The notes below the pieces were generated by a model that saw only the letters and a list, made by a program, of their open reading frames with translations, did no database searches and was not told where the DNA came from. 64,000 nucleotides of DNA, taken from NCBI RefSeq assembly GCF_032118995.1, contig NC_092665.1, forward strand, positions 10,892,512 through 10,956,511, written 5' to 3'. The position numbers and the translations under genes were made by a program. Positions 11,263 to 26,326 of this stretch are shown here, piece after piece. This stretch comes from Asterias amurensis (lineage: Eukaryota > Echinodermata > Asteroidea > Forcipulatida > Asteriidae). Within the stretch, counting starts at the first letter, position 1, and each line of letters begins with the position of its first letter.

Positions 11263-14200
11263 TTACACACATTTGACTTCGCCACTGGTTTTCTGGTTTA
11301 TCCAGTCACAATAGTTTGATATCTTGGTGTAGACTCCAGGTTGCCCGACCTGTGCGCAGCTCCTACCCCAGCTAATAATACCGTCGAGCAGTACACCATC
11401 ATGGTGGGAATCGGGTGCGAAGTTACTGACGATTGGTCCACCGCTGTCACCCTATTTAAAGAAATAAAGCCAATATTTATAAAGCAAAAGTAACGAGCGC
11501 TTGTGTTTTTTCTTCTTCTTTTTTAAATACTCTGATTGCGTTTCTGACTTAGGTCAAACAAATTGTATTACACAAAAAGTGATCATGCTGAGAAGACCAC
11601 CATTAATAAAAACGATTTGGCTGAGACCATTTGGGTGAGACAAATTGACTGAAGCGAGACCAACCTCCAGCAAAACGGCGCTCTGATAACTGAGCTTACA
11701 AGAAAACTTAAGTCAATATCTTTGTCTGGTGGGGCCAACATGTATCGGTACGTTCGATATCTTCCCTGAGTCGACCCCACGTTGCTCACTCGGGTTAACC
11801 CGTGACAAGAGCTAATCGAACGACCGCACTCGCCCTTTCGTGGTGACGTCATGCACCTCGCGCACGGCCCCAAGTGACCCACTCGACACGCAGGGCACTT
11901 GGGGCTGACCAGGTGTGGCGGTTTCAACTTTCCGACGTGTTCAGTTTTCCGAATGACCAAGTACGGTTACATTACGTCATGCAACGCTTGCGCACAGCAA
12001 GCGAAAGAAGTCAATGGACCCTTCCCATGAAATATGTAATTTTCACATAGCGCGTGCGCACTAACATTTTGGTTGGCAAAATGAGTGAATATCGCGCTGT
12101 TTTGTACACGGCTAATGGCTGCGTGACGCAGGCGCAATTCGCGTCTGCTTAGTGCACAACTCTATGGCGTTTGCCAACCAACAGGGTCTGTGTGCGCATG
12201 CGTGAAGGTAGTTAGCATATTTCATGGGAAGGGTCCATTGTTATATGCTTTACTGAGTCCCGGAAAACTGAACACGGCGGAAGACTGAAACCGCCACACC
12301 GGTAAGCCCCTGGAATGACGTCAAAGCTATTCCAAAGTACCGGGGCAGACCAGGGTCAACCCAGGGAACTCATCGAACGCACCCTATGGTTAACATTGTT
12401 GTAGCTCGTGGCCAGTTTAATTGTATTGATGCAGCAACTGGCCTCGACTCGTACATTGTACTGTGTATTTACCCGGCAAGAGTCTTTAATTTCTCCTGGA
12501 GCACTAGCGCAGAACATGTTATCACTGATAACCGAGCTTCCGTATGCTATTTTACACTCTTCGTCACTGTCCTTAAAAAGAGTCACCTCTTGCAGCACAT
12601 CTGGACGTACCCAGTTGATTGCTACATTATCCAAAAAAAGAAACAGTTTAATAGATGCTAACTTTGCAGCGGGATAAAAACATGTTTTTTTTTTTTTTTT
12701 TTTACCCACATGCACCGATACGTGTAGCACTGTATACTCAGTACTTACCCGAGTTATGTGAACAAAAATCACAGGCATATTACTTGGGTGGGATTCGAAC
12801 CCACGACCTTTGCAATTCTAGGGAAGTGTCATACTAATAGGACTGGCTATAGCTATCGGGCAGTCTCGGCAACATCAGTGCATGGGTCCCAAACCTGCAC
12901 TGTAGGATGTGGAAGATTAATCCTACATAACAACGCGTACGCTCACGAGGTCAACTTAATCATTTTATTTTGAGATTGTGGATACCGATGCTGCGCTGCG
13001 CATCAGACACTGTGTATTGTGTTCGTAAAGTGCGTGATGGATTTGTCTGCTACAATCCCGGCCAAAATGCTTGGGCCACCCTTTCCTAACGTTGTATTCA
13101 ACAATTCCCTGTGCCCTTCCCATTCACATTCAAAACATTTGTCCCCCCCCCCCCGCTTGACTGTATTAAACTCAGATACAATCGGCAATTGGGAAAACAA
13201 TCGGCAATTGAAACCAACATTGAAAGGGGGCAGGGGGCCCAACGAGATATGGCCGGGGTTGTAGGTTTGTTGTTATCAAGCGTCTGCAAAAAAATCCCCT
13301 ATAGAATAAATCTCCAAAGACTCCAGTAAGATTGCTTTATGCATAAGTAAACTAACTTACGGTCAATGCTTCCCCAGCCACTAACGAGCATTTCCAATCC
13401 CGTCTTTGGCTCGCTTGAAGCGATGCTGATGGCTTGCACGTCGCTGTTGGTAGAGGCAGGTGTGTGCAGATGAAGCAAGGCGATGTCGTTATCCATTGAG
13501 TTGAAATCATATTGGCTATGTACAGTCCAAGTACCCCGGATAAACTGCTGATTCGGACCACCGTGTTGATAAATGTTATGATACCCAAGGCCAACGTAGT
13601 CTTTGGAACCATCTCCGTAAAGGCTAATTACAAAATAATAGACCGAATAAAAACAAAAACAAATAATGTACCATCGGTTTGGACCCTTTGCACCACCTTT
13701 CAGCACAGCTATATAGTTATGGGTAAATTTGAAGCGTACGAATGTATGCACTGCCTAAAACGGGTGCTGCATTGCCCCCTGACTAAAGAGTATCCAGGTA
13801 AAAATTCGGGTTTAAATCGGCATTGACGTGCGTCAAAATGCTTTGAAGTCATGGTTGAGAGTTTGAATCGCTGTACCTCAATGCTTCAACAAAGCGGCCT
13901 TACAAGTTGGAGCTCCCAACTATGACGTAACGTGAGTGATGACGTATCAGAGCTTTTCACGAATCTTTCAGAATAAAACCTAATAAGGGTATTCACAATT
14001 AAAATATTTTATCCTCATATGACTCGATTTCCTTGTTGATTGAAAACATTTAACATGAAGACGAGCAGAGTATGTTTGAAACGTCGGGACTAAACCGGCT
14101 ATTTTCAGAGCCACCACTCCTTATAAGAGATTTTACCCATGGTTGTACCCGCAAGTTTACTATTAATATTCATATTTATAGTTACTTATTCTCCACACCA

Positions 14201-15087
14201 TGCAAAGCTTCAAACACCATTTATTCTACATTAAGTTCAGCATGGAACACGACTTATCGTTTTCGCTCAAGTATGTCTTTAAAAATTTGGTTATTGCCGT
14301 AAAAGTAGTAAAGGAAGTCTCTGAATACTTACGCGCAGTGTGCAACGCTGACAACCCAGTTGGGATGAACTAAAGTACCAGCACAGAATTGTTTTTTAGA
14401 GGACATCATGATAGCTGCCTGGTAGGGTCGGCTGTGTGGGGTAGACTCATGACCACCAATAATGAGTGAACCCAAACAGCTGGGAATCAGCACAGCTTAA
14501 GAGAAATAAATATCAAATTAAATAGCAGATGAACGAGCAGTGTTGCAGAGTTAATTACAACCGCCTCGATCAGCCGTGAAATGGAAAGATGGTTTTGGGT
14601 TCCGGCTTTAGCTCAGTCCGTAGTAATGGAGCATAATGTCAACGCCTCAGTTTCGAAAAGACCCATTTTTCTTTTAAAAACAACGGTTACGTGACTCCAA
14701 GAAAATTAAATCTTGAGTAGAACCCAAGCCGGAGCCTTATACCGAATAAAGGTATTCGAAGGCCCGGTTCATACTTCCTGTGAATGCGAATGCGACGTGC
14801 TGAAATATTGAGAAACATTCTCAACGAAAACGGCGTTGCGACGTAACAACAATCTTAAAGTATTCCCTTTTGCATTCGCAGGATATATGAGCCAGGCTTA
14901 ACCCCTACGGGTTTTTGGTTTTTCTCATCATATCTTTTGTAAATAATTACCAAATATTTACCATCCTTTGTAAGAGGCCAAGATCATTGAAACTTACACA
15001 CTGTCTGCTATAAGGATCAAGCTCACGTAAATTGAACGGTCCCCAAAATGAAAGAAACTCACCAAGCGCAAAAAGAAGGCCCTTCAT
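11263..15087 (-). CDS. trypsin-like serine protease (S1 family), copy 1
   Basis: Five exons on the minus strand, each with GT-AG edges and matching phases: 15087-15063, 14495-14333, 13623-13361, 12621-12473 and 11451-11263. Together they give 262 residues. A signal peptide ([18 protein letters not shown]) runs straight into the mature N-terminus IIGGHE. The catalytic triad is present: His61 in VSVAHC, Asp109 in DNDIALL, Ser203 in GDSGGP. Asp197, six residues before the Ser, plus the ISWG and PGVYTK glycines predict a trypsin-type pocket cutting after Lys or Arg. Six cysteines fit the usual S1 bonds. Unusually, no Lys or Arg precedes IIGG, so classical tryptic activation seems absent. It is probably a secreted digestive or coelomic protease. 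A TATA box and a poly(A) signal support an intact gene. It is the tandem partner of 20467-24333. Confidence 0.88.
11914..12298. mobile_element. second CCGG-target MITE, carrying an inner insertion
   Basis: It has the same TGTGGCGGTTTCAACTTTCC end and mirrored AAACCGCCACA end as 8373-8536. The left flank is CAGG and the right flank is CCGG, consistent with a diverged 4-bp duplication. The uninterrupted outer repeat at 32623 reads GACCCGGGTGAGCC, which fixes the insertion point. Confidence 0.75.
12015..12237. mobile_element. MITE with TGGACCCTTCCCATG ends, innermost of three
   Basis: The left end TGGACCCTTCCCATGAAATA mirrors the right end CATATTTCATGGGAAGGG. The copy of the host MITE at 8373-8536 has the uninterrupted sequence GTCAATTGTTAG, so the insertion is certain. 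Comparison allows a 2-bp AT duplication, or none. Confidence 0.75.
12680..12896 (-). repeat. tRNA-derived SINE
   Basis: On the minus strand there is a polymerase III B box (GTGGGTTCGAATCCCACC) at about 12786-12803, preceded by a tRNA-like A-box region (TAGCTATAGCCAGTCC). The copy ends in a poly-A run (poly-T at 12683-12702 on the plus strand). It lies in intron 3 of protease gene 1, just upstream of the exon 12473-12621. Confidence 0.65.
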
Positions 15088-15155
15088 AATGACGGTTGCA
15101 AGGTGGTCGATCGTTCAGTTCGGCTAAAGTGAATAGACTACTAACCGTCAGCTCA

Positions 15156-15163
15156 CTTATATA
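15156..15163 (-). promoter_or_regulatory. TATA box of protease gene 1
   Basis: TATATAAG on the minus strand lies about 70 bases upstream of the ATG. The matching place upstream of gene 2 also has a TATA box. Confidence 0.6.
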
Positions 15164-15230
15164 GACAAGATGTAACACGTGCGATTATGAAGATTTCGAT
15201 TTAATCTCACACCAGTTAACCTTCGTTATC

Positions 15231-16160
15231 ATCCTCAGAATGTTATCCAACATGTGGCACATTCACAGCCACACATTCTCTGGATACGCTATATAAATGT
15301 TTATTATTATTATTATTATTGTTCAAATGTCTCGCTACTGGTCCTTGCAAAGTTCCCAATGCTTTATCTTCGCCATTGTCAGCCCAGCCGCTCTTTTGAC
15401 AGGAGTCAGCAACTTCTTTTGCTTTCAGCTCACACTAGACTGATGTGTTGCTAAACAGCTTTGTCAGCTTTGGTTTTGGTTGTGCAACAGCAACACATTC
15501 CTGAGTCTACACAACGGTATCCAACTACTGTTTTTGGATTTCCCAAAATACTTGTGGGGACTTGAACCTGTTTTTAAACTTGTTGAAGAAAATCAACAAA
15601 TGCTTATTCCTGAAATATGTCAACTTAAGTTACTCGTTTAATCACCGAATACATAACCAGTTAGTCTCTGTGCGAGGGCAAACCTGACAACTCAATTTAC
15701 CCGTTTTCATGAGGTATGTAACTTGTACGTTCAATAGCCGCTAAAAATATGAATAATCATTACATTATTGATAAGCCCTGTATAGAAATGGGGGAAATGA
15801 AAAACGCTTCTATGTAGTGGCATTTTCCATTTGAGTGAACCCTGCCTAAATTCGCTGCTCGTTGGCTCAACTCAATCAAGTTCCCCTTATTCACCAAACA
15901 ATTCATTGCCATGCAGTGTAGAAAGTTTTAAAGTACAGCACAAAAAGGGTTGGTTTGTGGGGCATGTAATGCTTTTCATGTCTGTGTGTAGTTTCTGCTC
16001 GTTGAAAAGATTTTGTGTTGTTAGTCTTTTATTCGAATTTGGCTTTTTACCTTTTTTAACTTTGCTCTGTATCAAGAGTTTTTTTATAAATGTATGTGTT
16101 TGTAATTGCAGGGCATCTCTGAAAAAGAGCGTTTTACTGCGAGAATTACACAGGGTAAAA
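15231..16160. repeat. spacer between protease genes with duplicated 5' flank and a local repeat
   Basis: 15231-15290 (ATGTTATCCAACATGTGGCA, then CACAGCCACAC) recurs at 24485-24530 and marks the upstream edge of the protease duplication. A TTATTATT microsatellite lies at 15301-15320. The stretch 15374-15740 recurs at about 17400-17790. No exon is seen. Confidence 0.55.
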
Positions 16161-16164
16161 CAAC

Positions 16165-16430
16165 ATTAGCATACAATTATAAAAATAGGCGAATCCATTG
16201 TTTCAATTTATTAGCAATCGATTGCAACCTAGAAACGCTTATCAGAATGTATTTTTTGCAGACTAGACAGTTTGTTATCAGTGTATGTTGATAACATAGA
16301 TTCAGCCAAAACAGGTGCAAATTGCACAGTATTTCATAAAAGATATCAAATCAATGAAATTGTTGTGTCCCTTTTTAACAACTTGGATAGCAACTGATTG
16401 AACTCCAACCGAACCGTCTAATTCAGGTCA
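16165..16430. repeat. dispersed repeat, partner of 1100-1365
   Basis: It matches the stretch near the window start over about 260 bases, ending with GAACTCCAACCGAACCGTCT. The type is unknown. Confidence 0.55.
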
Positions 16431-16782
16431 AAAAACAACTCTCCTCAGCCACATTACTTTAAGATTTGATAGCGTTGTTTTTGTACTTTATTGTATTCAT
16501 GTATTTATTTATTTGTATGTATATACTTTTGTTTGCGTAAGCATCTAAGGACTTCAACCAAAAAGGGTTGTGTGGCGCTCCGTGCCCTAGTAGTATTGAC
16601 CACCATGCTGCCATCCTGCTTGCTGATTGTTTGCCCTCAGTCGCTTTGGCAGGACATTTTATCCTCCCAAAATGTTGTCACTCATAAGGAGAAATTTCGC
16701 CTAACAGCACCCTAGCCTGAAACTCGGACGTAACAATTCGACGCTCATATATTGCCGAATACCATTCAGATATTGCCAGGGG

Positions 16783-16925
16783 TATATTTCGAATATGAAT
16801 AGTCCTAACTAAGGACTAGGACTAGGAGATATTAACAACTTAACAAGGGTAGTCCTAAGTTAGGAAGAGTGACTCGTCCTAACTCGAAAAAAAGACTAGT
16901 CTTCACTCTTTGTGAGATCGACCCC
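16783..16925. repeat. palindromic ACTAGTCCTAA repeat
   Basis: The stretch is built of mirrored TAGTCCTAACTAAGGACTA words and ends with CTTTGTGAGATCGACCCC. The same family lies at 39745-39893 and 55443-55625. It can fold into a long hairpin and is probably a fold-back transposon. Confidence 0.65.
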
Positions 16926-18094
16926 AGATCCCCATTTGACCTTTGTCCTGCTTGTTGGTCTGAGCTATCATATTTAACTAACGCAATGGTCTAAAGCAGT
17001 AGTTAATTTATCTCGGGCGGTGGATGGTACATGATTAGTGGGATGATTGTGTCAGCCATAAGTTGGATAACGAAAACGCCTAAATTGAACTGGATGAGCC
17101 TGCGACCGTGATCTCCGACCCTTATCCCAAATGAATCTCCTCTATCCCATCTTACAAAGATTTGAAACTGCTTTGCTTATTATAGGTATGTGAAACTTTG
17201 ACTTTAAATTGAATTGATGGGATCTACAATCAACAGCGCCACCAAGAGATAACACTGGGTATTGTCATTATTGTGAACGTGTAGTGTGAACGTGAATAAC
17301 CACTCTTACTGCTGTACATTTGACTCCACTGGTCTTGTAATTCGACTAAGAACAATACTCTTAAATTCCAATGTTCTAGAAATTATTTACCTCAACAAAG
17401 GTAGGCCCAGCCGCTCTTTTTGTGACATTTTCATCAGGGTGACGGTGGTGGTCGGTTGGTTGTCCGTTGGTTAGCAACTTCGCTCCCAGCTAGCTCACAA
17501 TGTGGTGTGTTGCTACACGGCATTGTTAGCGTTGGTTTCGGTTGTGCAACAAAAGCACATCCCGTCTACACCAATATGTCCACCTACTGTTTTTAGGATT
17601 TCCCAAAGACTGATGGGGACTTGTTACAGCTTTAAAGATGTGTTTAAAGCTGTGGAAGAAAGTCAACAGTTGCTTAATATTGAAATTATCAACTTAAGTC
17701 TCTCGTTTTATTATTACCAAGAAATATATAACCCGTTAGTCTCTTTGCAATGGCAACCAGACAACTTTATTTATACACTTTTTCGTTTGATATGTTGCAA
17801 AAAACACCTGCTAAGTATGAATATTCTTGTTTACTCTATTGATGAGCCCTCATCAAAAAGAAAATTAAAACCTCTGGACCGGCGACGGATCCTTCGAATG
17901 TCTGCCCTATCAGGTTTCAATGATACGTTTATATGCGCCTACCATGTTCGTAACGGGTAACGAAGAATCAGGGTTCCACATTCAAGGAAGGCAGCAGGCG
18001 CGCAAACCCAACACAGGGAAATAGTGAGAACGGGGCTTGAATCAAGTCTATCAGGGTTAAGTGCAAGGCTCTCCAAATCTCGGGTGGCATTAAG
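16926..18094. other. no gene recognised, contains second copy of local repeat
   Basis: 17400-17790 repeats the sequence at 15374-15740 (CCCAGCCGCTCTTTT, TTTGTTGTGCAAC-like block, ACTGTTTTTGGATTTCCCAAA-like block, CAACTTAAGT). Open frames here lack any domain signal. Confidence 0.45.
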
Positions 18095-18097
18095 GTT

Positions 18098-18545
18098 CAG
18101 GTTTCGGGCTACATTTGGGTCCGGGCGACATTTGGGTACAGGTTTGGGGCTACATTTAGGTCCAAGGGGCCATTTAGGTACAGGTTTCGGGATACATTTG
18201 GGTCCAGGCGATATTTAGGTACAGGTTTGGGGCTTCAGTTAGGTCCGGGCGACATTAAGGTACATGTTTGGGGTTAAATTTAGGTCAGGGCGACATTGAG
18301 GTACAGGTTTGGGGCTACATTTAGGTCCGGGCGACATTTGGGTACAGGTTTGGGGCTATATTTAGGTTCGAGCTATATTTAAGTACAGGTTTGGTGCTAC
18401 ATTTAGGTTCGGCCGACATTTAGGTACAGGTTTGGTGCTACATTTAGGTCCGGCCGACATTTAGGTACAGGTTTGGGGCTACATTTAGGTCCGGGCAACA
18501 TTTAGGTACAAGTTTGGGGCTACATTTAGGTCAGGCGGCATTTAG
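18098..18545. repeat. 41-bp minisatellite, about 10-11 copies
   Basis: The unit alternates TTTAGGTACAGGTTTGGGG plus CTACA (24 bases) with TTTAGGTCCGGGCGACA (17 bases). Both halves begin with TTTAGGT, so the 41-bp unit probably arose from a shorter one. The copies are imperfect. It lies between the two protease genes. Confidence 0.8.
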
Positions 18546-18928
18546 GTCCCCTCGCACCTCACGTCGTCTTGAAAAAGCACGGTAATTCCCAACGAGGGGG
18601 GGGGGGGGCGCAGAATCTTCCGAGGACAGAATTTCCTGAGATATTGGCATGACGTTTGTAATGATACAATACATGAATTGTATGATAAAAATGAATAATG
18701 ATTGGCATGTCATTGTATCGAAGCAGCGTCATAACTACAACTGAACAAGTAACCCCAACGCACACTAACCATCCAACTCTTTGTTTAACATAGCTTTAAG
18801 TCCATGTTTTAACCGTATTGTTTTCTTAGAGAACATGCACTTTTCGTTCACAATCAGGGTTGATAATTCCGCCAGTTGTGCGTCCATTGTGGAGATAGTC
18901 CTGCACCGTTAAACTTGACAAGCGCTAT

Positions 18929-19313
18929 TTAAAGGCAGTGGCATTATTGTTAATTACTCAACATAATTATTAGCATAAAACCTGACTTTGTAACAAGTAA
19001 TGGGGAGAGGTTGATAGTATAAAACATTGTGACAAACGGCTCCCTCTGAAGTGCCATAGTTTTCTAGATAGAAGTAATTTTCCACGAATTTGATTTCGAG
19101 ACCTCAGATTTAGCATTTGAGGTCTCGAAATCAACCAGCTAAACGCACACAACTTAGCGTGACAAGGGTGTTTTTTCTTTCATTATTTTCTCGCAACTTC
19201 GAAAATCGATTGAGCTCAAATTTGTACAGGTTTGTTATTTTATGCATATGTTGAGATACACCAAGTGAGAAGACAGGTCTTAGACAGTTACCTCTAGTGT
19301 CCACTGTCTTTAA
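18929..19313 (+). mobile_element. AAGGCAGTGGACAC MITE, near full length
   Basis: This belongs to the commonest repeat of the window, about 340-400 bp long. The ends mirror each other (TTAAAGGCAGTGGACACTAT and its complement) and TTAA sits at the edges. In the middle is a strong hairpin, GATTTCGAGACCTCA..TGAGGTCTCGAAATC. No protein is encoded. This copy has diverged ends. Confidence 0.8.
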
Positions 19314-19404
19314 GCACTCTTTTGGATGTCATTACAATTTTAGGTATTAATGCGCATTGATCAAAGAATGCATCATTGTGACAAAAAAAATAACGATACG
19401 TCCT

Positions 19405-19693
19405 TATACATATGCATAAAATAATAAACCTGTGAAAATTCGAGCTCGATTGGTCGTCGGAGTTGCGAGATAACTATGAAAGAAAAAAACACACGAAGTT
19501 GTGTGCTTTGATGCTTGATTTCGAGACCTCAAATTCGTGGAATATCCTCTTTTTTCGGAAACTATGTCACTTGAGAGGGAGCCGTTTCTCACAATGTTTT
19601 ATACTATCAACCTCTCCCCATTACTCGTTACCAAGAAATGTTTTATGCTGATAATTATTTTAAGTAATTACCAATAGTGTCCACTGCCTTTAA
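19405..19693 (-). mobile_element. AAGGCAGTGGACAC MITE, reversed, partial
   Basis: It ends with AGTGTCCACTGCCTTTAA at 19693 and lacks the other end. It faces the copy at 18929-19313, forming an inverted pair. Its TTAA edge lies at the same paralogous site as the TTAA edge at 10753 beside protease gene 1. Confidence 0.75.
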
Positions 19694-20466
19694 CCAGTCA
19701 CCCAAACAGGTTTTCTTTAAGTAATAACAATCACACACCGTAACCAAACATTTATTTTCATCGCACTTTGTACCAGGTTTATTGTTCAAAAGTATTACAG
19801 TTTAAATAAAATATTAGGGTAATTTGGAGTTTTGACTTTTCAATGTTAAAGGTTACATTTTTCCATTTCAGGACGATGTACGTTGCAGCATGCACTGTTA
19901 ATTGGGTTTGTGTTTCTTGTTCTACTCCTGTTTTTCTTGTACGGTACCGTTGTAGAAAATGTAAAACTCCTTAAATTGTGCTCTTGCTCTGTGACACAAT
20001 GTTCGTATTAAATAATATACTCCAATTATTTTATGGATTATTTTGAAAATTGCACATTCATTCGAAAAATAAAAGATAGTTTTAATTATCTCCACAAGTC
20101 TACCGCTAATCTAAACAGCTTCTTGCGTCTACTTGGTCTCCCTGTTTTAATATATCATAGTAAACTGAAACACGGTACAGTTAGTTATTATCTAAAATAA
20201 AAACTCCCGTGTTGGGATCGATATGGGTTTCATGGACTCTGACCTAGTTGACCAGAAATCTAAGTCAAAAAAACCCAGAAAATGGTCATAGTGAAATGGT
20301 CATAAGGGTCTGAGCTAAAAATCCTTTTTATAACCACCGTCTGAGTCAGCCTGCGGTAAATTTTGGTCCTGGAGGTTTAATTAAGCGACGGTGCAACTTA
20401 ATTCACCACAAATAATCAGTGAGTAAAGAAATATCAGGCTGTTTTAGACAGCATTGAATTTATATT

Positions 20467-24333
<3,867 letters not shown>

Positions 24334-24395
24334 GGTGACGGTTTGCAAAGTGGTTGATCATTCGACTGAAGTGAAGGAATGCAAACCACGGCTCG

Positions 24396-24404
24396 CTTTT
24401 ATAG
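24396..24404 (-). promoter_or_regulatory. TATA box of protease gene 2
   Basis: CTATAAAAG on the minus strand lies about 65 bases upstream of the ATG, at the place equivalent to the TATA box of gene 1. The promoter seems intact. Confidence 0.6.
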
Positions 24405-24534
24405 ACAAGGCGTTCATGATGACGTCTGTCGTGGTTATGAAGAACAATGTTTAATCACACACCTTTTAACCTTCTTATTTCTTATCATCATCAAAATGTT
24501 ATCTAACATGTGGCACGTTCACAGCCACACGCTG

Positions 24535-25200
24535 TTTGTATAATTATACGAGTTAGAGAATCGTATCTGGGTTGGAAATTATTAGAGTAACGTACTAGTT
24601 TCCTATCTTTAATGCTTTTAAAACATTTTGCTGAATGTGTCTTCGTGTTCTTTGCAGCACGTATAATTTGTACAATTTGATCCCTGTGTATACATGGTCA
24701 CAGTGTCGTTGGTGGTAATGGTCTCGCCAACCTTTATCTCTGCAATGGACCTTTACGCACAGCGCTTGAACAGTATCGGGCCCTTTATTTGCATGTTGAT
24801 CAAGTGCCCGTGTGTCACGGCCCACTGGTAAAAGCCAAGTGTCCGGTAGTAAATTTAGTGAGCGCAGTTTCCAAACTGGTAGAAGCTAGAGTTCAAGCTA
24901 ATTAATTCAACCATCAGTAATGGTGACGTTCCATTTCCTGTGAACAAATAATCGGCGGAGTTACACTTCAAAGTTTAATGGCGTCTGTGGCCAATTGTTG
25001 GCACAAAAGTAATTTGTTAATGTAACTTCGTAGTTATTAAAATCTTAGTTATTAAAATGGCGCAAATAGATTGAAACTACACAAACAGACTCAATTAGCT
25101 GATGTTATCTGCACCGTATCTTGTTTCCACAAACAGTAACAAACTGTTATCACCTGTGAGAACATGTACAACAAACGCACCTGTTTCCATAATTGCGGAG
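24535..25200. other. no gene recognised
   Basis: There is no exon or element with clear ends. The stretch ends where the second THAP-type repeat starts. Confidence 0.35.
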
Positions 25201-25202
25201 GT

Positions 25203-25880
25203 ACTTAAGTCACCTGGAAGTGGTATTTTGTCAAAATAAAGCTTTTGTCGTTAAAATAATTGTGTTTTGATGAGTGGAATATGAAAAAACAACTAACTAA
25301 AGTTCTAATAAATTAGTTTCCATGTTATTTACAATTTTAAAAGTAGACCCGACCCGAGAGTGCACTGTTCGTGACGTCAATCGAGGCGCGATATTCGAGA
25401 GAAAATGTGTAGTCTGGCCCCGTACACTACGTCTGGGTACCTAATCGGTATGATACCTACATACTGAACTACGGTCGCGGAGCAGCAGACAGCAACCACT
25501 GTATGGCTACTGTGCGGACGGTCCACTCGGGTTACCAAGCACGGTGATAGTGACGCTTGGTGCAAGCTAAAAACATGCCTTGAAAGTTTAAACAATACCC
25601 ACATTTTTTGACGTTAGGCAATACACCTAGTTGACATTGCCGGAAAAATGAAAGAAAAAACTGTTGTTTTCGAAACGTACAATCTGACGAGTAGGACTTG
25701 CATGTACTTACGCGTACGTGTGTTCGATGTTCGATCGGGGCAAAGTCTGCCTCGATTAACGTCACAAAAGGGGATAGGCGGAGTCACATATAAATTGTTA
25801 CAACACTTACTCAAAAAAATATTTTATTGTTCATAACATGCACTCTGATGTTTGAAGAAAAACAAATATATTTCTACCAT
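25203..25880 (-). mobile_element. second copy of the THAP-type TTAA element, mostly without its THAP frame
   Basis: It shares with 3662-4835 the left end (CTTAAGTCACCTGGAAGTGG), the block around CCCGACCCGAGAG, the stretch CAATACACCTAGTTGACATT and the right part (TTACTCAAAAAAATATTTTA). On the minus strand only the first residues of the domain remain (MSTRCIA). The rest of the THAP frame is deleted. Confidence 0.6.
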
Positions 25881-26326
25881 AGTGAGTTTAAGTTCACAGT
25901 TACTGGGTTGTCAGCGCCGTGCAATGCTCTTAGGTACTCAAACTACTTCGATACTTATTTTTTAATAAATATAGCTTTGGGTTCCACTTTAATTGGATAG
26001 CAGAAAATTTTCTTGACGTTACTCTAGGCACCTTTAATACTGGGGTTTGAAATTGCTTATTATCTGTTGGGGAAACCTGTTCCGTATGTTTAATTTGGGG
26101 GCTGTCGAATATAGAGTGCCACCAAGAGTTTAATCTAGAAGTTATCGTTATTGTAAGATAGGTGGGTGAAGTCAAAATGTGAAATCAGTGCCCATCTTGA
26201 GTGAACGTAAAAATGTATCTTTAGGGACTGGATTGTGGTTGTAAATTAGTACTCCATGCTGACTAAACCTAGAAGGGCTAGATAATTTTTTAGAATACCG
26301 ATTTACCGAAATTAATCTCGGTGGGA
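25881..26326. other. no gene recognised
   Basis: The stretch directly upstream of the LRR relic shows no NACHT, Death-domain or other NLR exon. The breakpoint to LRR sequence lies at 26325-26327. Confidence 0.45.

Larger units (their letters stand above)
11748..12385 (+). mobile_element. CGTTCGAT-type repeat with two nested insertions
   Basis: The outer repeat matches those at 32456-32720, 60694-60959 and (reversed) 40808-41058: CGTTCGAT, CCCTGAGTCGACCCC, AGTGACCCACTC, CCAGGGAA and ATCGAACGCACCC. It is split at 11910 by the CCGG-type MITE 11914-12298, which itself contains another element. It lies in the last intron of protease gene 1, with its end some 90 bases from the neighbouring exon. 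Confidence 0.75.

Noticed and set aside
12780-12850. tRNA-like GGTTCGAATCC box as a true tRNA gene
   Set aside because: There is no foldable acceptor and anticodon arm, and a poly-A tail follows, so it is a SINE.
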